Shown here piece by piece: positions 1 to 7,032 of a stretch of DNA of 15,085 nucleotides. Under the pieces are notes generated by a model. The model was given only the letters and a program-made list of their open reading frames with translations. It did not search any database and had not been told where the DNA came from. The DNA is from an uncultured Clostridia bacterium. GTDB taxonomy: Bacteria > Bacillota > Clostridia > TANB77 > CAG-508. The position numbers were made by a program, and so were the translations under genes. The stretch is from positions 1-15,085 of the forward strand of contig CAQPRV010000061.1 in the NCBI GenBank assembly GCA_948857205.1, read 5' to 3'. The number at the start of each line of letters is the position of its first letter. The stretch's first letter is position 1.

Positions 1-2
1 AT

Positions 3-106
3 ATAGGGACTTTTTGAGCTATTTTGAATAAAAAAGAGAAGGCTAAAAGCGTTGAAAATGCTGGATTGCGAAGAATGTACTGAAAAACAATCTCAAAAGT
101 ACCTAT
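3..106. other. imperfect inverted repeat bounding a possible structured element
   Basis: Arms at 3-18 and 92-106 pair over about 14 base pairs with one bulge (T11) and one mismatch (G8/A101). The space between them contains a small hairpin (AGCGTT/AATGCT, near 48-62). No start codon with a ribosome site was found on either strand, although the minus strand reads open for 36 codons (109 to 2) with no start. It could be a small structured RNA, a dispersed intergenic repeat or the tail of an upstream locus cut by the window edge. I do not recognise an RNA family. Confidence 0.25.
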
Positions 107-157
107 TCTCTAAGAAAAAATTTTTTATTCGTTATTACTGAAAACAATAGAGTATTC

Positions 158-186
158 TTTACAAAGAAAAATACATATGATAAAAT
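158..186 (+). promoter_or_regulatory. sigma-A promoter for dapF
   Basis: The -35 is TTTACA (158-163), followed by a 17-base spacer and -10 TAAAAT (181-186) with an extended TG at 178-179. It lies 60 bases before the dapF start, with no lysine-riboswitch-like leader between them. Confidence 0.55.
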
Positions 187-246
187 ACAAATTAATAAAA
201 TATAACTATATTTTATTAATTATTAATACCTAAGAGGGTGAAGAAA

Positions 247-1080
247 ATGATAAAATTTACAAAAATGCATGGGCTAGGAAATGATTACGTTTACATTGAT
301 ACAATACATCAAAAAATAGAAAACGAATCAGACCTAGCTCAATTTGTAAGTAACAGGAACTTTGGAATAGGATCAGATGGACTAATACTAATTTGTAAAA
401 GTGAAAAAGCAGACTTCAAAATGAAAATGTTTAACAGTGATGGAAGTCAAGCAGAAATGTGTGGAAATGGAATAAGATGTGTAGGAAAATTTGTATATGA
501 CAAAGGGCTAACACAAAAGACAGAAATAACAATTGAAACCTTAGCAGGAATAAAAAACTTAAAATTAAATGTAAAAAATGAAAAAGTAGAAACAATAAAA
601 GTAGATATGGGAGAACCGATACTAGAGCCAGAGAAAATTCCAGTAGAATCAAAAAAAATGCCTGTTATAGACTTAAAACTAAAAGCCTTAGAAAAAGAAT
701 TCAACTTTACATGTGTATCAATGGGAAATCCACATGCTATAACAATTGTAGAAGATACAGAAAAATTTGAGGTAGAAAAATATGGGAGAATTTTAGAAAT
801 AGATTCAAGCTTTCCAAACAAAACAAATGTAGAATTCGTTCAAATAATTGATAAAAATCATATAAATATGAGAGTATGGGAAAGAGGTTCAGGAGAAACA
901 CTAGCATGTGGAACAGGTGCATGTGCTACAACAGTAGCATGTAATTTAAACGGTCTATGTGATAGAAAAGTCTTTGTAAAATTATTAGGAGGAAATTTAG
1001 AAATCGAATGGAATGAAAAGGATAATCATGTATATATGACAGGACCAGCAGTTACAGTATTTGAAGGAGAATTGTTATAA
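247..1080 (+). CDS. dapF: diaminopimelate epimerase DapF
   Basis: This cytoplasmic, cofactor-free racemase converts LL-diaminopimelate to meso-diaminopimelate for lysine and peptidoglycan synthesis. The N-terminus matches the family signature (KFTKMHGLGNDYVYID). Both catalytic cysteines are visible: Cys72 in NSDGSQAEMCGNGIRC and Cys221 in GETLACGTGACATT, marking the two mirrored halves of the fold. The length of 277 residues is normal for DapF. I chose ATG 247 over GTG 238 because the GTG lies inside the ribosome site (AGAGGGTGA, 233-241), which is correctly spaced for 247. The next gene, dapL, makes the substrate of this enzyme, so the two form a functional pair. They are separated by 120 bases and may be co-transcribed or separately started. 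Confidence 0.96.
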   Translation: MIKFTKMHGLGNDYVYIDTIHQKIENESDLAQFVSNRNFGIGSDGLILICKSEKADFKMKMFNSDGSQAEMCGNGIRCVGKFVYDKGLTQKTEITIETLAGIKNLKLNVKNEKVETIKVDMGEPILEPEKIPVESKKMPVIDLKLKALEKEFNFTCVSMGNPHAITIVEDTEKFEVEKYGRILEIDSSFPNKTNVEFVQIIDKNHINMRVWERGSGETLACGTGACATTVACNLNGLCDRKVFVKLLGGNLEIEWNEKDNHVYMTGPAVTVFEGELL

Positions 1081-1158
1081 AGGTAACAGAGAAGATTAGT
1101 AATAAAAAATAGTTGATTTATTCTTAACACCATTTTTCTAAAAATTAAATAAGATTAA

Positions 1159-1164
1159 TATAAT
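1159..1164 (+). promoter_or_regulatory. possible -10 box upstream of dapL
   Basis: A perfect TATAAT lies 36 bases before the dapL start, but the position 17 bases upstream (about 1136-1141, TTCTAA) is a poor -35. The 120-base dapF-dapL gap otherwise holds only the dapL ribosome site, with no terminator hairpin, so read-through from dapF is equally possible. Confidence 0.3.
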
Positions 1165-1200
1165 TATTTTAGGTGAAAAAATAAGGAGGAAAAAGTTATA

Positions 1201-2400
1201 ATGAGTTATATAAATGAAAACTTTTTAGAATTACAAGATAGTTATTTATTTTCAACAATTGCTAAAAAAGTAGCAAAATTTACTAAAGAAAATCCAGAAA
1301 AGAAAGTAATAAAATTAGGAATAGGAGATGTAACAAAGCCAATTATTCCAGCATGTTTAGAAGCAATGCATAAAGCAGTAGATGAAATGGGAACAGAGGA
1401 AGGTTTTAAAGGTTATGGGCCAGAGCAAGGATATTCCTTTTTACGAAAGGCAATTGTAGAAAACGATTATATGGCTAGAGGAATAGAGATAGAAGAAGAC
1501 GAAATTTTTGTTTCAGATGGAGCAAAATGTGATTGCGGAAATATTGTAGATATTTTTTCACAAAGTAACAAAGTAGCCATAACAGACCCTGTTTATCCTG
1601 TTTATTTAGATACAAATATCATGTCAGGAAGAGAAATTGTATATTTACCAGTAATAGAAGAAAATAATTTTAAGCCAGCTTTGCCAAAAGAAAAGGTAGA
1701 TTTGATTTATCTATGTTTTCCTAACAATCCAACAGGTACTGTTTTAGAAAAAGAAGACCTAAGAAAATGGGTAAATTATGCCAAAGAAAATCAGTCTGTT
1801 ATTTTATACGATTCAGCCTATGAAGCTTTTATAACAGAAAAAGATGTACCACATAGTATTTATGAAATAGAAGGAGCAAAAGAAGTTGCCATAGAATTTA
1901 AAAGCTATTCTAAAATTGCTGGTTTTACAGGAGTTAGATGTGCTTATGTTGTAATTCCAAAAGCTTTAAAAGGGTATACAAAACAAGGGGAAGAAATTAG
2001 CTTAAATAAACTATGGAATCGTAGAACTTGTACGAAATTTAATGGAGTTTCCTATATAGTTCAAAGGGCAGCAGAAGCAACCTATTCAGTAGAAGGTAAA
2101 AAGCAAATTATACAAAATATTAATGCATATTTAGAAAATGCCAAAATAATTAAAGAAGGATTAGAAGAAGCAGGATTTACAGTATATGGAGGAGTCAATT
2201 CACCATATGTTTGGCTAAAAGTGCCAGATGGTATGACATCTTGGGAATTTTTTGATAAATTGTTAGAAGAAGTAAATATTGTAGGAACACCAGGAAGTGG
2301 GTTTGGTGAACATGGGGAAGGTTATTTTAGATTAACTGCTTTTGGCACAAAAGAGAATACAAGGGAAGCAATTGAAAGAATTAAGAATTGGAAAAAATAA
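1201..2400 (+). CDS. dapL: LL-diaminopimelate aminotransferase DapL
   Basis: This PLP-dependent class I/II aminotransferase converts tetrahydrodipicolinate plus glutamate directly to LL-diaminopimelate, bypassing the succinylase and acetylase branches of lysine synthesis. Visible features are the PLP Schiff-base lysine K238 in SYSKIAGFTGVRC, the CFPNNPTGT motif (172-180), and D204 and Y207 in the YDSAYEAF stretch that contacts the cofactor. The C-terminal domain carries the GFGEHGEGYFRLTAFG substrate-carboxylate region. At 399 residues it is close to the usual 400-410. The ribosome site AAGGAGG (1183-1189) sits before ATG 1201. Its position directly after dapF supports DapL over other aminotransferases, and together they give the last two steps to meso-DAP. 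A clear terminator follows. Confidence 0.95.
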   Translation: MSYINENFLELQDSYLFSTIAKKVAKFTKENPEKKVIKLGIGDVTKPIIPACLEAMHKAVDEMGTEEGFKGYGPEQGYSFLRKAIVENDYMARGIEIEEDEIFVSDGAKCDCGNIVDIFSQSNKVAITDPVYPVYLDTNIMSGREIVYLPVIEENNFKPALPKEKVDLIYLCFPNNPTGTVLEKEDLRKWVNYAKENQSVILYDSAYEAFITEKDVPHSIYEIEGAKEVAIEFKSYSKIAGFTGVRCAYVVIPKALKGYTKQGEEISLNKLWNRRTCTKFNGVSYIVQRAAEATYSVEGKKQIIQNINAYLENAKIIKEGLEEAGFTVYGGVNSPYVWLKVPDGMTSWEFFDKLLEEVNIVGTPGSGFGEHGEGYFRLTAFGTKENTREAIERIKNWKK

Positions 2401-2430
2401 AAGAGCACTTGAAGTGCTTTTTTATTTTTT
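2400..2430 (+). terminator. rho-independent terminator after dapL
   Basis: The hairpin AGCACT (2404-2409), loop TGA, AGTGCT (2413-2418) is extended by A/T pairs and followed by a T-run to 2430. It ends the dapF-dapL unit. Confidence 0.85.
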
Positions 2431-2483
2431 TATAGAAGATAATTAAAGTTTTTTGTAGTAAAAAAAGTTATGTAATTCTTTGA

Positions 2484-2512
2484 TTGATTTGCTTTTTATT
2501 TTATGTTATACT
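2484..2512 (+). promoter_or_regulatory. sigma-A promoter for the 2542 gene
   Basis: The -35 is TTGATT (2484-2489), followed by a 17-base spacer and an extended -10 TGTTATACT (2504-2512). Transcription would begin near 2519. That rules out the ATG at 2503, which lies inside the promoter, as a start codon. Confidence 0.7.
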
Positions 2513-2541
2513 TTAAAAATAGTATAACAGTAGGTGATAAG

Positions 2542-3267
2542 ATGAATAGAAAACAAATAATAGAGAAAATAAAGCAAAATATGCCAAATTTTAAAGGAAA
2601 TGAAGAAGAAATGGAAGTGAAAAAGGTTTTATATATTTATACACAATTAGGAAAAATGAAATCCTTTGATGAAAAATACTATTTTGGAAATTCACAAACA
2701 AGAAAAAAAATATATAAACTTGCAGAAAGAGCAGAAAAAAACATAGAAGAGGTAGCAAGCAAAAGAAAAATAATATGTGTATCATTAACACATTTATTTT
2801 GCAATATATTAAGAGAATTTGAAATTAATGCAATTGCAAGTGAGCCAGATGTAGATGATTGACATATATATCCAATTATTTTGACAAAAAGCAAAAAAGT
2901 TTTAGTTGCAGATTTGCAATTAGATTTAGAAAATATACAAACAAGATCAAGATTAGAACATTTTGAATACTTAGGAGATTTACAAAAAAGCATTAAAGAT
3001 TCAGCTCAGAGAAAATTAACAGAAATGTTAATAGAAGTTGGATATATAAGAGATGAACAGAACTATAAAAATGCTGAGATAGCAAAGTTAAAAGAAAAAA
3101 TACAAAATAAAAATCCACATGAATCACTAAAATTAATTTTAGAAGACGAAGGACTTTACTATGGGAATGAAGAAATGGAAATTGTAGAAATCAATAAATT
3201 TTACAAAGGAACCTTAAAAAAATTAATACCACAATTTTTAGGAAAAAAATGCGAAGAAATAAAATAA
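2542..3267 (+). pseudogene. Cys-His-Asp protease/transglutaminase-like protein split by an in-frame TGA
   Basis: One reading frame of 242 codons runs from ATG 2542 (ribosome site AGGTG, 2532-2536) to TAA 3267, interrupted only by TGA at 2860-2862 (codon 107). Sequence on both sides looks coding in the same frame, and no ribosome site lies between, so I read it as one gene. Order and spacing of candidate residues are Cys79 (KIICVSLTHLFCNIL, at a helix start), His108 (HIYPII, the codon after the TGA) and Asp124 (VADLQLDLENIQT). This resembles the triad of papain-fold transglutaminase-like or YopT-like cysteine peptidases, but I do not recognise the family. The N-terminal about 75 residues are lysine-rich and helical. 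The TGA separates Cys from His and Asp, so ordinary translation would give an inactive 106-residue fragment. It could be a nonsense mutation, a sequencing error or read-through. Confidence 0.6.
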
Positions 3268-3293
3268 CATCGAGCAAAACAAAAATTCGATAA

Positions 3294-3321
3294 AAACACT
3301 TGACTTTTTAGTCAAGTGTTT
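3294..3321. terminator. 12-bp perfect inverted repeat: terminator or operator
   Basis: The stem AAACACTTGACT (3294-3305), loop TTTT and AGTCAAGTGTTT (3310-3321) are perfectly paired, 27 bases after the stop at 3267. It can terminate the upstream gene, although the T-run after the stem is weak (ATATAATG). It also contains the -35 of the next gene, so a repressor-binding role is possible. Confidence 0.55.
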
Positions 3322-3328
3322 ATATAAT
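3300..3328 (+). promoter_or_regulatory. sigma-A promoter for the HD-domain gene and ruvA
   Basis: The -35 is TTGACT (3300-3305), followed by a 17-base spacer and a perfect -10 TATAAT (3323-3328). The -35 and most of the spacer lie inside the palindrome at 3294-3321. Confidence 0.7.
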
Positions 3329-3409
3329 GTCAAAAGAAAAAAATTAAAATTGAACAAAATAAAAAAGGTTTTATTATCATATACAAGAAAAAAAGAGAGG
3401 GAAAAAACA

Positions 3410-3964
3410 ATGAAAGAACAATTTTTAGAACTATTAAAAACTGTAAAAAGAGAAGGAATAAACGAACTAATAGAATTTATCGAAAAGACAGACTTTTACA
3501 AAGCACCAGCAAGCACAAGATTTCATGGAAGTTATGAAGGAGGACTAGTAGAACATAGCATAAAAGTATATGAAATACTAAAGCACAAAGTAGAAACAAG
3601 CATCAAAGAAATAAAAATACCAGAAGAATCAATAATAATAATAGGATTACTACATGATATATGTAAAGCAAACTTTTATAAAGTAGACTATAGAAACGCA
3701 AAAAATGAATTAGGAGTATGGGAAAAAGTACCATACTACACAATAGATGATACAATACCATATGGACATGGAGAAAAATCAGTAATGATGATAACAGAAT
3801 ATATAAAACTAACACCTGAAGAAAAATACTCAATAAGATGGCATATGGGATACACAGAGCCAAAAGAAAACTACAATGCAATAGGTACAACTTACAAAAA
3901 ATATCCAATAGCATTATTAACACATGAAGCAGACTTAGAAGCAACATATTTTTATGATATATAA
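3410..3964 (+). CDS. HD-domain phosphohydrolase
   Basis: HD-superfamily proteins are metal-dependent phosphohydrolases or phosphodiesterases acting on nucleotides, RNA or cyclic nucleotides. In this 184-residue protein the metal ligands are visible: H49 (GGLVEHSIKV), the H82-D83 pair (IIGLLHDICK), H120 (YGHGEKSV), H145 (RWHMGY) and H172/D175 near the C-terminus (LLTHEADLEATYF). The GGLVEHS and LLHDICKANFY motifs recall the HD half of YhaM-type 3'-5' exoribonucleases, but the nucleic-acid-binding OB domain of YhaM is absent, so the substrate is unknown. ATG 3410 is chosen because AGAGAGGG (3394-3401) precedes it, while an upstream TTG at 3350 has no ribosome site. It lies 46 bases before ruvA on the same strand, probably in one operon, which weakly suggests a nucleic-acid role. 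Confidence 0.85.
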   Translation: MKEQFLELLKTVKREGINELIEFIEKTDFYKAPASTRFHGSYEGGLVEHSIKVYEILKHKVETSIKEIKIPEESIIIIGLLHDICKANFYKVDYRNAKNELGVWEKVPYYTIDDTIPYGHGEKSVMMITEYIKLTPEEKYSIRWHMGYTEPKENYNAIGTTYKKYPIALLTHEADLEATYFYDI

Positions 3965-4010
3965 AAAATAAAATACAATATATAAGAAAATAAAGAAACG
4001 AGGGAAAAAA

Positions 4011-4641
4011 ATGTTAGCATATATAAAAGGCAAATTAGAAATGAAAATGACAGGATATATAGTAATAGACGTAGGAGGATTAGGGTATAAAATCTACATG
4101 TCAGATGTAGGAATAGAAAAATTAGGAAACTTGGGAGAAACAGTAAAAGTACATACCTATTATAAAGTAAGAGAAGATGACATAAGCATATTTGGGTTTA
4201 ATACTTTAGAAGAACTAAAAATGTTTGAACTACTAATAGGAGTAAGTGGAGTTGGAGCAAAAACAGCCTTAACAATGCTTGCAACATGTGAACCATCAGA
4301 ATTTGCATTAGCAGTTATATCTGAAGACATAAAAACCTTAACACGGAATACCAGGAATAGGAGCAAAATCAGCACAAAGAATAATATTAGAATTAAAAGA
4401 CAAAATAAGTAAAGAACAACAAGTAGAAGCAATAAAAGGAGAGATAGAAAGTAATGAAAAGGCAAGTAACAACTTACAAAAAGCAATAGAAAATAATGCA
4501 AAGGTATCTGAAGCAGTAGCAGCACTTCAAGTTTTAGGATACAACAAAAAAGAAATTGAAAAAGCCTTAGAAAAGCTAGAAAAAGAACAACTAAGCACAG
4601 AAGAACTAATAAAAAAAGGACTAACAATATTAGGTATGTAA
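4011..4641 (+). pseudogene. ruvA: Holliday junction helicase subunit RuvA, frameshifted
   Basis: RuvA binds four-way junctions as a tetramer and loads the RuvB motor for branch migration. The first part (4011-4343, ribosome site ACGAGGG) shows the N-terminal OB fold and the first helix-hairpin-helix (LLIGVSGVGAKTALTML, about residues 75-91), then ISEDIKTLT. One extra base within CGGA at 4344-4347 shifts the frame, and the original frame ends with about 22 unrelated residues at 4412. Frame +1 resumes with IPGIGAKSAQRIILELKDK, the second helix-hairpin-helix, and continues through the linker and C-terminal RuvB-binding domain to TAA 4641. Removing one base gives 209 residues, normal for RuvA. 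No slippery heptamer is visible, so mutation or sequence error is likelier than programmed shifting. ruvB is not adjacent. Confidence 0.9.
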
Positions 4642-4765
4642 AAAAAGAATCAATAAAAAAGCATAAGGATTAAAAAAGGTACACAAAGTACAAAAGGATT
4701 TATAAAATAACCATTAAATATATAACTATACTAAGTTAAAGTATAAATAAAAAGAGGAAAATAAT

Positions 4766-5992
4766 ATGAACAATAATGAACCATTAGCCTTTAGAATGAG
4801 ACCAAAAACTTTAGAAGAATATGTAGGGCAAGAACATGTATTAGGAAAAGACAAGATATTATATAGAACAATAAAAGCAGATAGACTATCAAGCATCATT
4901 TTATTTGGACCTCCAGGATGTGGAAAAACTTCATTAGCAAGAGTAATTAGTGAAACAACAAAATACAAATTTTACAAAATTAATGCAGTAACTTCAGGAG
5001 TAGCAGACATAAAAAAAGTAGTTGAAGAAACCAAAAATTTCATGTTAAATCCAGTAGGAAAAAGCATATTATTTATAGATGAAATACATAGATTTAATAA
5101 ACTACAACAAGATGCATTATTACCATATGTAGAAAATGGAACAATAATACTAATAGGAGCAACAACAGAAAATCCATATTTTGAAGTAAATAAAGCTCTT
5201 ATATCAAGATCAATGGTAATAAAACTAAATCCATTAACAGAAGAAGATATATATAAAGTCTTAAAAAACTCTTTACAAAGAGAAGATGGATTAGGGCAGT
5301 ATAATATAAAAATAGAAGATGATACAATAAGAAAAATATCAGCAATAGCAAATGGAGATGTAAGAACAGCATTAAATGGATTAGAAGTAGCAACACTAAC
5401 AACAGCGATGAGTGAAGATGGATATATACATTTAACAGATGAAGTAATAAGAAATAGTGTACAAAACAGAAAAGCTATATTTGATAAAAATGGTGAACAA
5501 CATTATGACAATATAAGTGCATTTATTAAATCCATGAGAGGGTCAGATCCTGATGCAACAATATTTTACTTAGCCAGAGCCTTAAATGGTGGAGAAGATC
5601 CAATGTTTTTAGCAAGAAGAATAGTAATGTGTAGTTCAGAAGATGTTGGAATGGCAAATCCAAATGCATTAGTAGTAGCAAATAATGCAATGCAGGCAGT
5701 ACATATGGTAGGAATGCCAGAAGCAAGAATAATATTATCAGAAGCGGCAGTATATGTAGCAACCTCGCCAAAATCAAACTCAACCTATTTAGGAATAAAT
5801 AAAGCTTTAGAAGATGTTCAAACAAAAGACACAGGAGAAATACCAATGCATATAAGAAATGCACCAATTGAAAAAATGAAAGAACTAGGATATAGTGAAG
5901 GATACAAATATCCACATAATTATCCTGGGCATTATGTTGAACAACAATACTTACCAGATAAAATGCTAGGAACAAAATACTATGTTGAATAA
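4766..5992 (+). CDS. rarA: replication-associated recombination protein A (RarA/MgsA), AAA+ ATPase
   Basis: RarA is a tetrameric AAA+ ATPase of the clamp-loader clade that acts at stalled replication forks with single-stranded-DNA-binding protein. Motifs in order are the N-terminal LAFRMRPKTLEEYVGQEH, Walker A GPPGCGKT (48-55), Walker B ILFIDEIHRF (D105, E106), sensor 1 GATTENP (131-137) and the ALISRS arginine-finger region. The C-terminal MgsA domain contains SDPDATIFYLARALNGGEDPMFLARR and the terminal YPHNYPGHYVEQQYLPD. The length of 408 residues is close to the family norm of about 420. A ribosome site (AGAGGA, 4752-4757) precedes ATG 4766. It follows ruvA by 124 bases, grouping two genes for fork and junction processing. 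No strong promoter is evident in that gap, and a terminator follows. Confidence 0.95.
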   Translation: MNNNEPLAFRMRPKTLEEYVGQEHVLGKDKILYRTIKADRLSSIILFGPPGCGKTSLARVISETTKYKFYKINAVTSGVADIKKVVEETKNFMLNPVGKSILFIDEIHRFNKLQQDALLPYVENGTIILIGATTENPYFEVNKALISRSMVIKLNPLTEEDIYKVLKNSLQREDGLGQYNIKIEDDTIRKISAIANGDVRTALNGLEVATLTTAMSEDGYIHLTDEVIRNSVQNRKAIFDKNGEQHYDNISAFIKSMRGSDPDATIFYLARALNGGEDPMFLARRIVMCSSEDVGMANPNALVVANNAMQAVHMVGMPEARIILSEAAVYVATSPKSNSTYLGINKALEDVQTKDTGEIPMHIRNAPIEKMKELGYSEGYKYPHNYPGHYVEQQYLPDKMLGTKYYVE

Positions 5993-6008
5993 AAAATATA
6001 AAAATGGT

Positions 6009-6035
6009 AAACCTACAAAAAAGTAGGTTTTTATT
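6009..6035 (+). terminator. terminator after rarA, overlapping the next ribosome site
   Basis: The stem AAACCTAC (6009-6016), loop of six A and GTAGGTTT (6023-6030) is followed by TTATT. The hairpin ends one base before ATG 6036, and its 3' arm holds GTAGG (6023-6027), the only ribosome-site candidate for that gene. It may therefore both end rarA transcription and mask the next start. Confidence 0.75.
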
Positions 6036-6380
6036 ATGGGAAAAAAATTAGTAATTGGTATATTAGCAGGAATTATAAGTGGGCTATTTTCAACAGGTGG
6101 TGGAATGATATTAGTTCCAGCCTTTATTTATCTATTAAATTTAGAAGATACAAAGGCAAGAGGAACATCAGTATTTTGTATATTACCTATGGTAATAACA
6201 AGTAGTTTTTTCTATTATAGAGGAAATTTCATAGATTGGAGAATTGCAATACTTTGTGCTATTGGAGGTGCAATAGGAGGATATATTGGGGCAAAATTAT
6301 TAAAAAAATTACCAGAACAAGTATTAAAAATTACATTTACCATATTCTTAATATATGCATCCTATAAAATGTTAACTTAA
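6036..6380 (+). CDS. TauE/SafE (TSUP) family half-size transporter, first half
   Basis: TauE/SafE proteins are membrane exporters or permeases for sulfite, sulfoacetate and related sulfur or organic anions. They normally have about 250 residues built from two homologous four-helix repeats. This protein has only 114 residues, one repeat, with hydrophobic segments near 4-34, 42-60, 68-87 and 95-113. The repeat signature GIISGLFSTGGGMILVPAF is at residues 13-31. ATG 6036 is followed directly by the first membrane helix, and its weak ribosome site GTAGG lies in the terminator-like hairpin. The gene 52 bases downstream encodes the matching second repeat, so the two probably assemble as a two-subunit transporter. 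The substrate cannot be told from sequence. Confidence 0.82.
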   Translation: MGKKLVIGILAGIISGLFSTGGGMILVPAFIYLLNLEDTKARGTSVFCILPMVITSSFFYYRGNFIDWRIAILCAIGGAIGGYIGAKLLKKLPEQVLKITFTIFLIYASYKMLT

Positions 6381-6432
6381 AAAAATTGTATTATCTAAGT
6401 TTAAAAATTAATAAAAAATTATAGGAGGAGAC

Positions 6433-6816
6433 ATGGCAGAAGTATTAATAGGGTTAGTATCAGGAATTATAAGTGGAACAGGAATGGGTGGAGGTACAAT
6501 ATTAATTTTTCTATTGACCTTTGTTATTGGAATGGAGCAACATGTAGCACAAGCAACAAACTTGATTTTTTTTATACCAACATCTATAGTTGCAATTATT
6601 GTTAATTTAAAAAATAAAAATATTGATATACCACTTGCTATAGTTATATCAGTTTTTGGAATTCTTGGAGCAATTATAGGAGCAAATATATCAATTAATA
6701 TTGATGTTCAAATTTTAAGAAAAGGTTTTGGTGTGTTTTTAGCAATTATTTCTTTAAATGAAATTTATTCTATTATTAAAAGGTATAAAAAGCCAAAATT
6801 GAGAGATAATAAGTGA
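6433..6816 (+). CDS. TauE/SafE (TSUP) family half-size transporter, second half
   Basis: This is a second single-repeat TSUP protein of 127 residues. It opens with MAEVLIGLVSGIISGTGMGGG, whose GIISG-GGG signature repeats that of the preceding gene, followed by three more hydrophobic segments and a lysine/arginine-rich tail (IKRYKKPKLRDNK) expected on the cytoplasmic side. It has its own strong ribosome site (AGGAGG, 6424-6429) before ATG 6433, and the upstream gene ends with a proper stop. The arrangement is thus two genes rather than a frameshifted long one. The pair covers the usual two-repeat architecture. The stop is TGA, which supports TGA acting as a stop in this genome. Confidence 0.82.
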   Translation: MAEVLIGLVSGIISGTGMGGGTILIFLLTFVIGMEQHVAQATNLIFFIPTSIVAIIVNLKNKNIDIPLAIVISVFGILGAIIGANISINIDVQILRKGFGVFLAIISLNEIYSIIKRYKKPKLRDNK

Positions 6817-6835
6817 AAAAAAGAGAGGTGATATT

Positions 6836-6973
6836 ATGAAATTTATAAAAGGTATTATGATTGGTGGATTAGTAACAACAGGATTAGTTATGATGTATAC
6901 TGAAAATGGAAGAAATAAAAAGAAAATGATGAAAAAAGGCAAACAAATGGCAAAAAAAATAGGAATTATATAA
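6836..6973 (+). CDS. 45-residue small membrane protein
   Basis: A short frame begins at ATG 6836 with a good ribosome site (AGAGAGGTGAT, 6822-6832), 20 bases after the TauE/SafE second half. The product has 45 residues. It has one hydrophobic, glycine-containing segment (about 4-22, FIKGIMIGGLVTTGLVMMY) and then a very basic tail with 11 lysines. It resembles YtxH-like small membrane proteins in layout (single N-terminal helix, charged tail), but that is a weak comparison. It is the last gene before a strong terminator and probably belongs to the same operon as the two half-transporters. It may be an accessory subunit, but no function can be assigned. Confidence 0.7.
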   Translation: MKFIKGIMIGGLVTTGLVMMYTENGRNKKKMMKKGKQMAKKIGII

Positions 6974-6984
6974 AGATAATATTG

Positions 6985-7032
6985 GACAAACTTTCATAGT
7001 ATAAAAGTTATGAGAGTTTGTCATAATTTTTT
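6985..7032 (+). terminator. rho-independent terminator of the TauE/SafE operon
   Basis: A 14-bp stem (6985-6998 with 7009-7022, one G-U pair) with a 10-base loop is followed by ATAATTTTTT. The T-tract is the insertion point of the palindromic element that starts at 7031. Confidence 0.8.
7022..7030 (+). repeat. left copy of putative 9-bp target duplication
   Basis: CATAATTTT directly abuts the left end of the palindromic element. The same 9 bases recur at 7222-7230, one base beyond the right end. AT-richness makes a chance match possible, and the TTAA at each tip is an alternative target. Confidence 0.45.

Noticed and set aside
238..240. GTG as dapF start
   Set aside because: It lies within the ribosome site; ATG 247 has correct spacing and matches the family N-terminus.
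187..246. Lysine riboswitch or T-box before dapF
   Set aside because: The leader from the predicted start to ATG is only about 55 bases, AT-rich and without the needed helices.
2503..2541. Upstream ATG for the split protease-like gene
   Set aside because: It sits inside an extended -10 promoter element and would not be in the mRNA.
2860..2862. Selenocysteine codon or genome-wide TGA=Trp recoding
   Set aside because: Tryptophan is encoded by TGG throughout, TGA ends the gene at 6814-6816, and no clear SECIS-like hairpin follows the codon.
4344..4347. Programmed ribosomal frameshift in ruvA
   Set aside because: No slippery heptamer or downstream stimulatory structure is evident, and ruvA is not known for programmed shifting.
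4160..5975. Long minus-strand frames opposite ruvA and rarA, rich in Leu/Phe
   Set aside because: They are antisense shadows of AT-rich coding sequence, without ribosome sites or recognisable domains.
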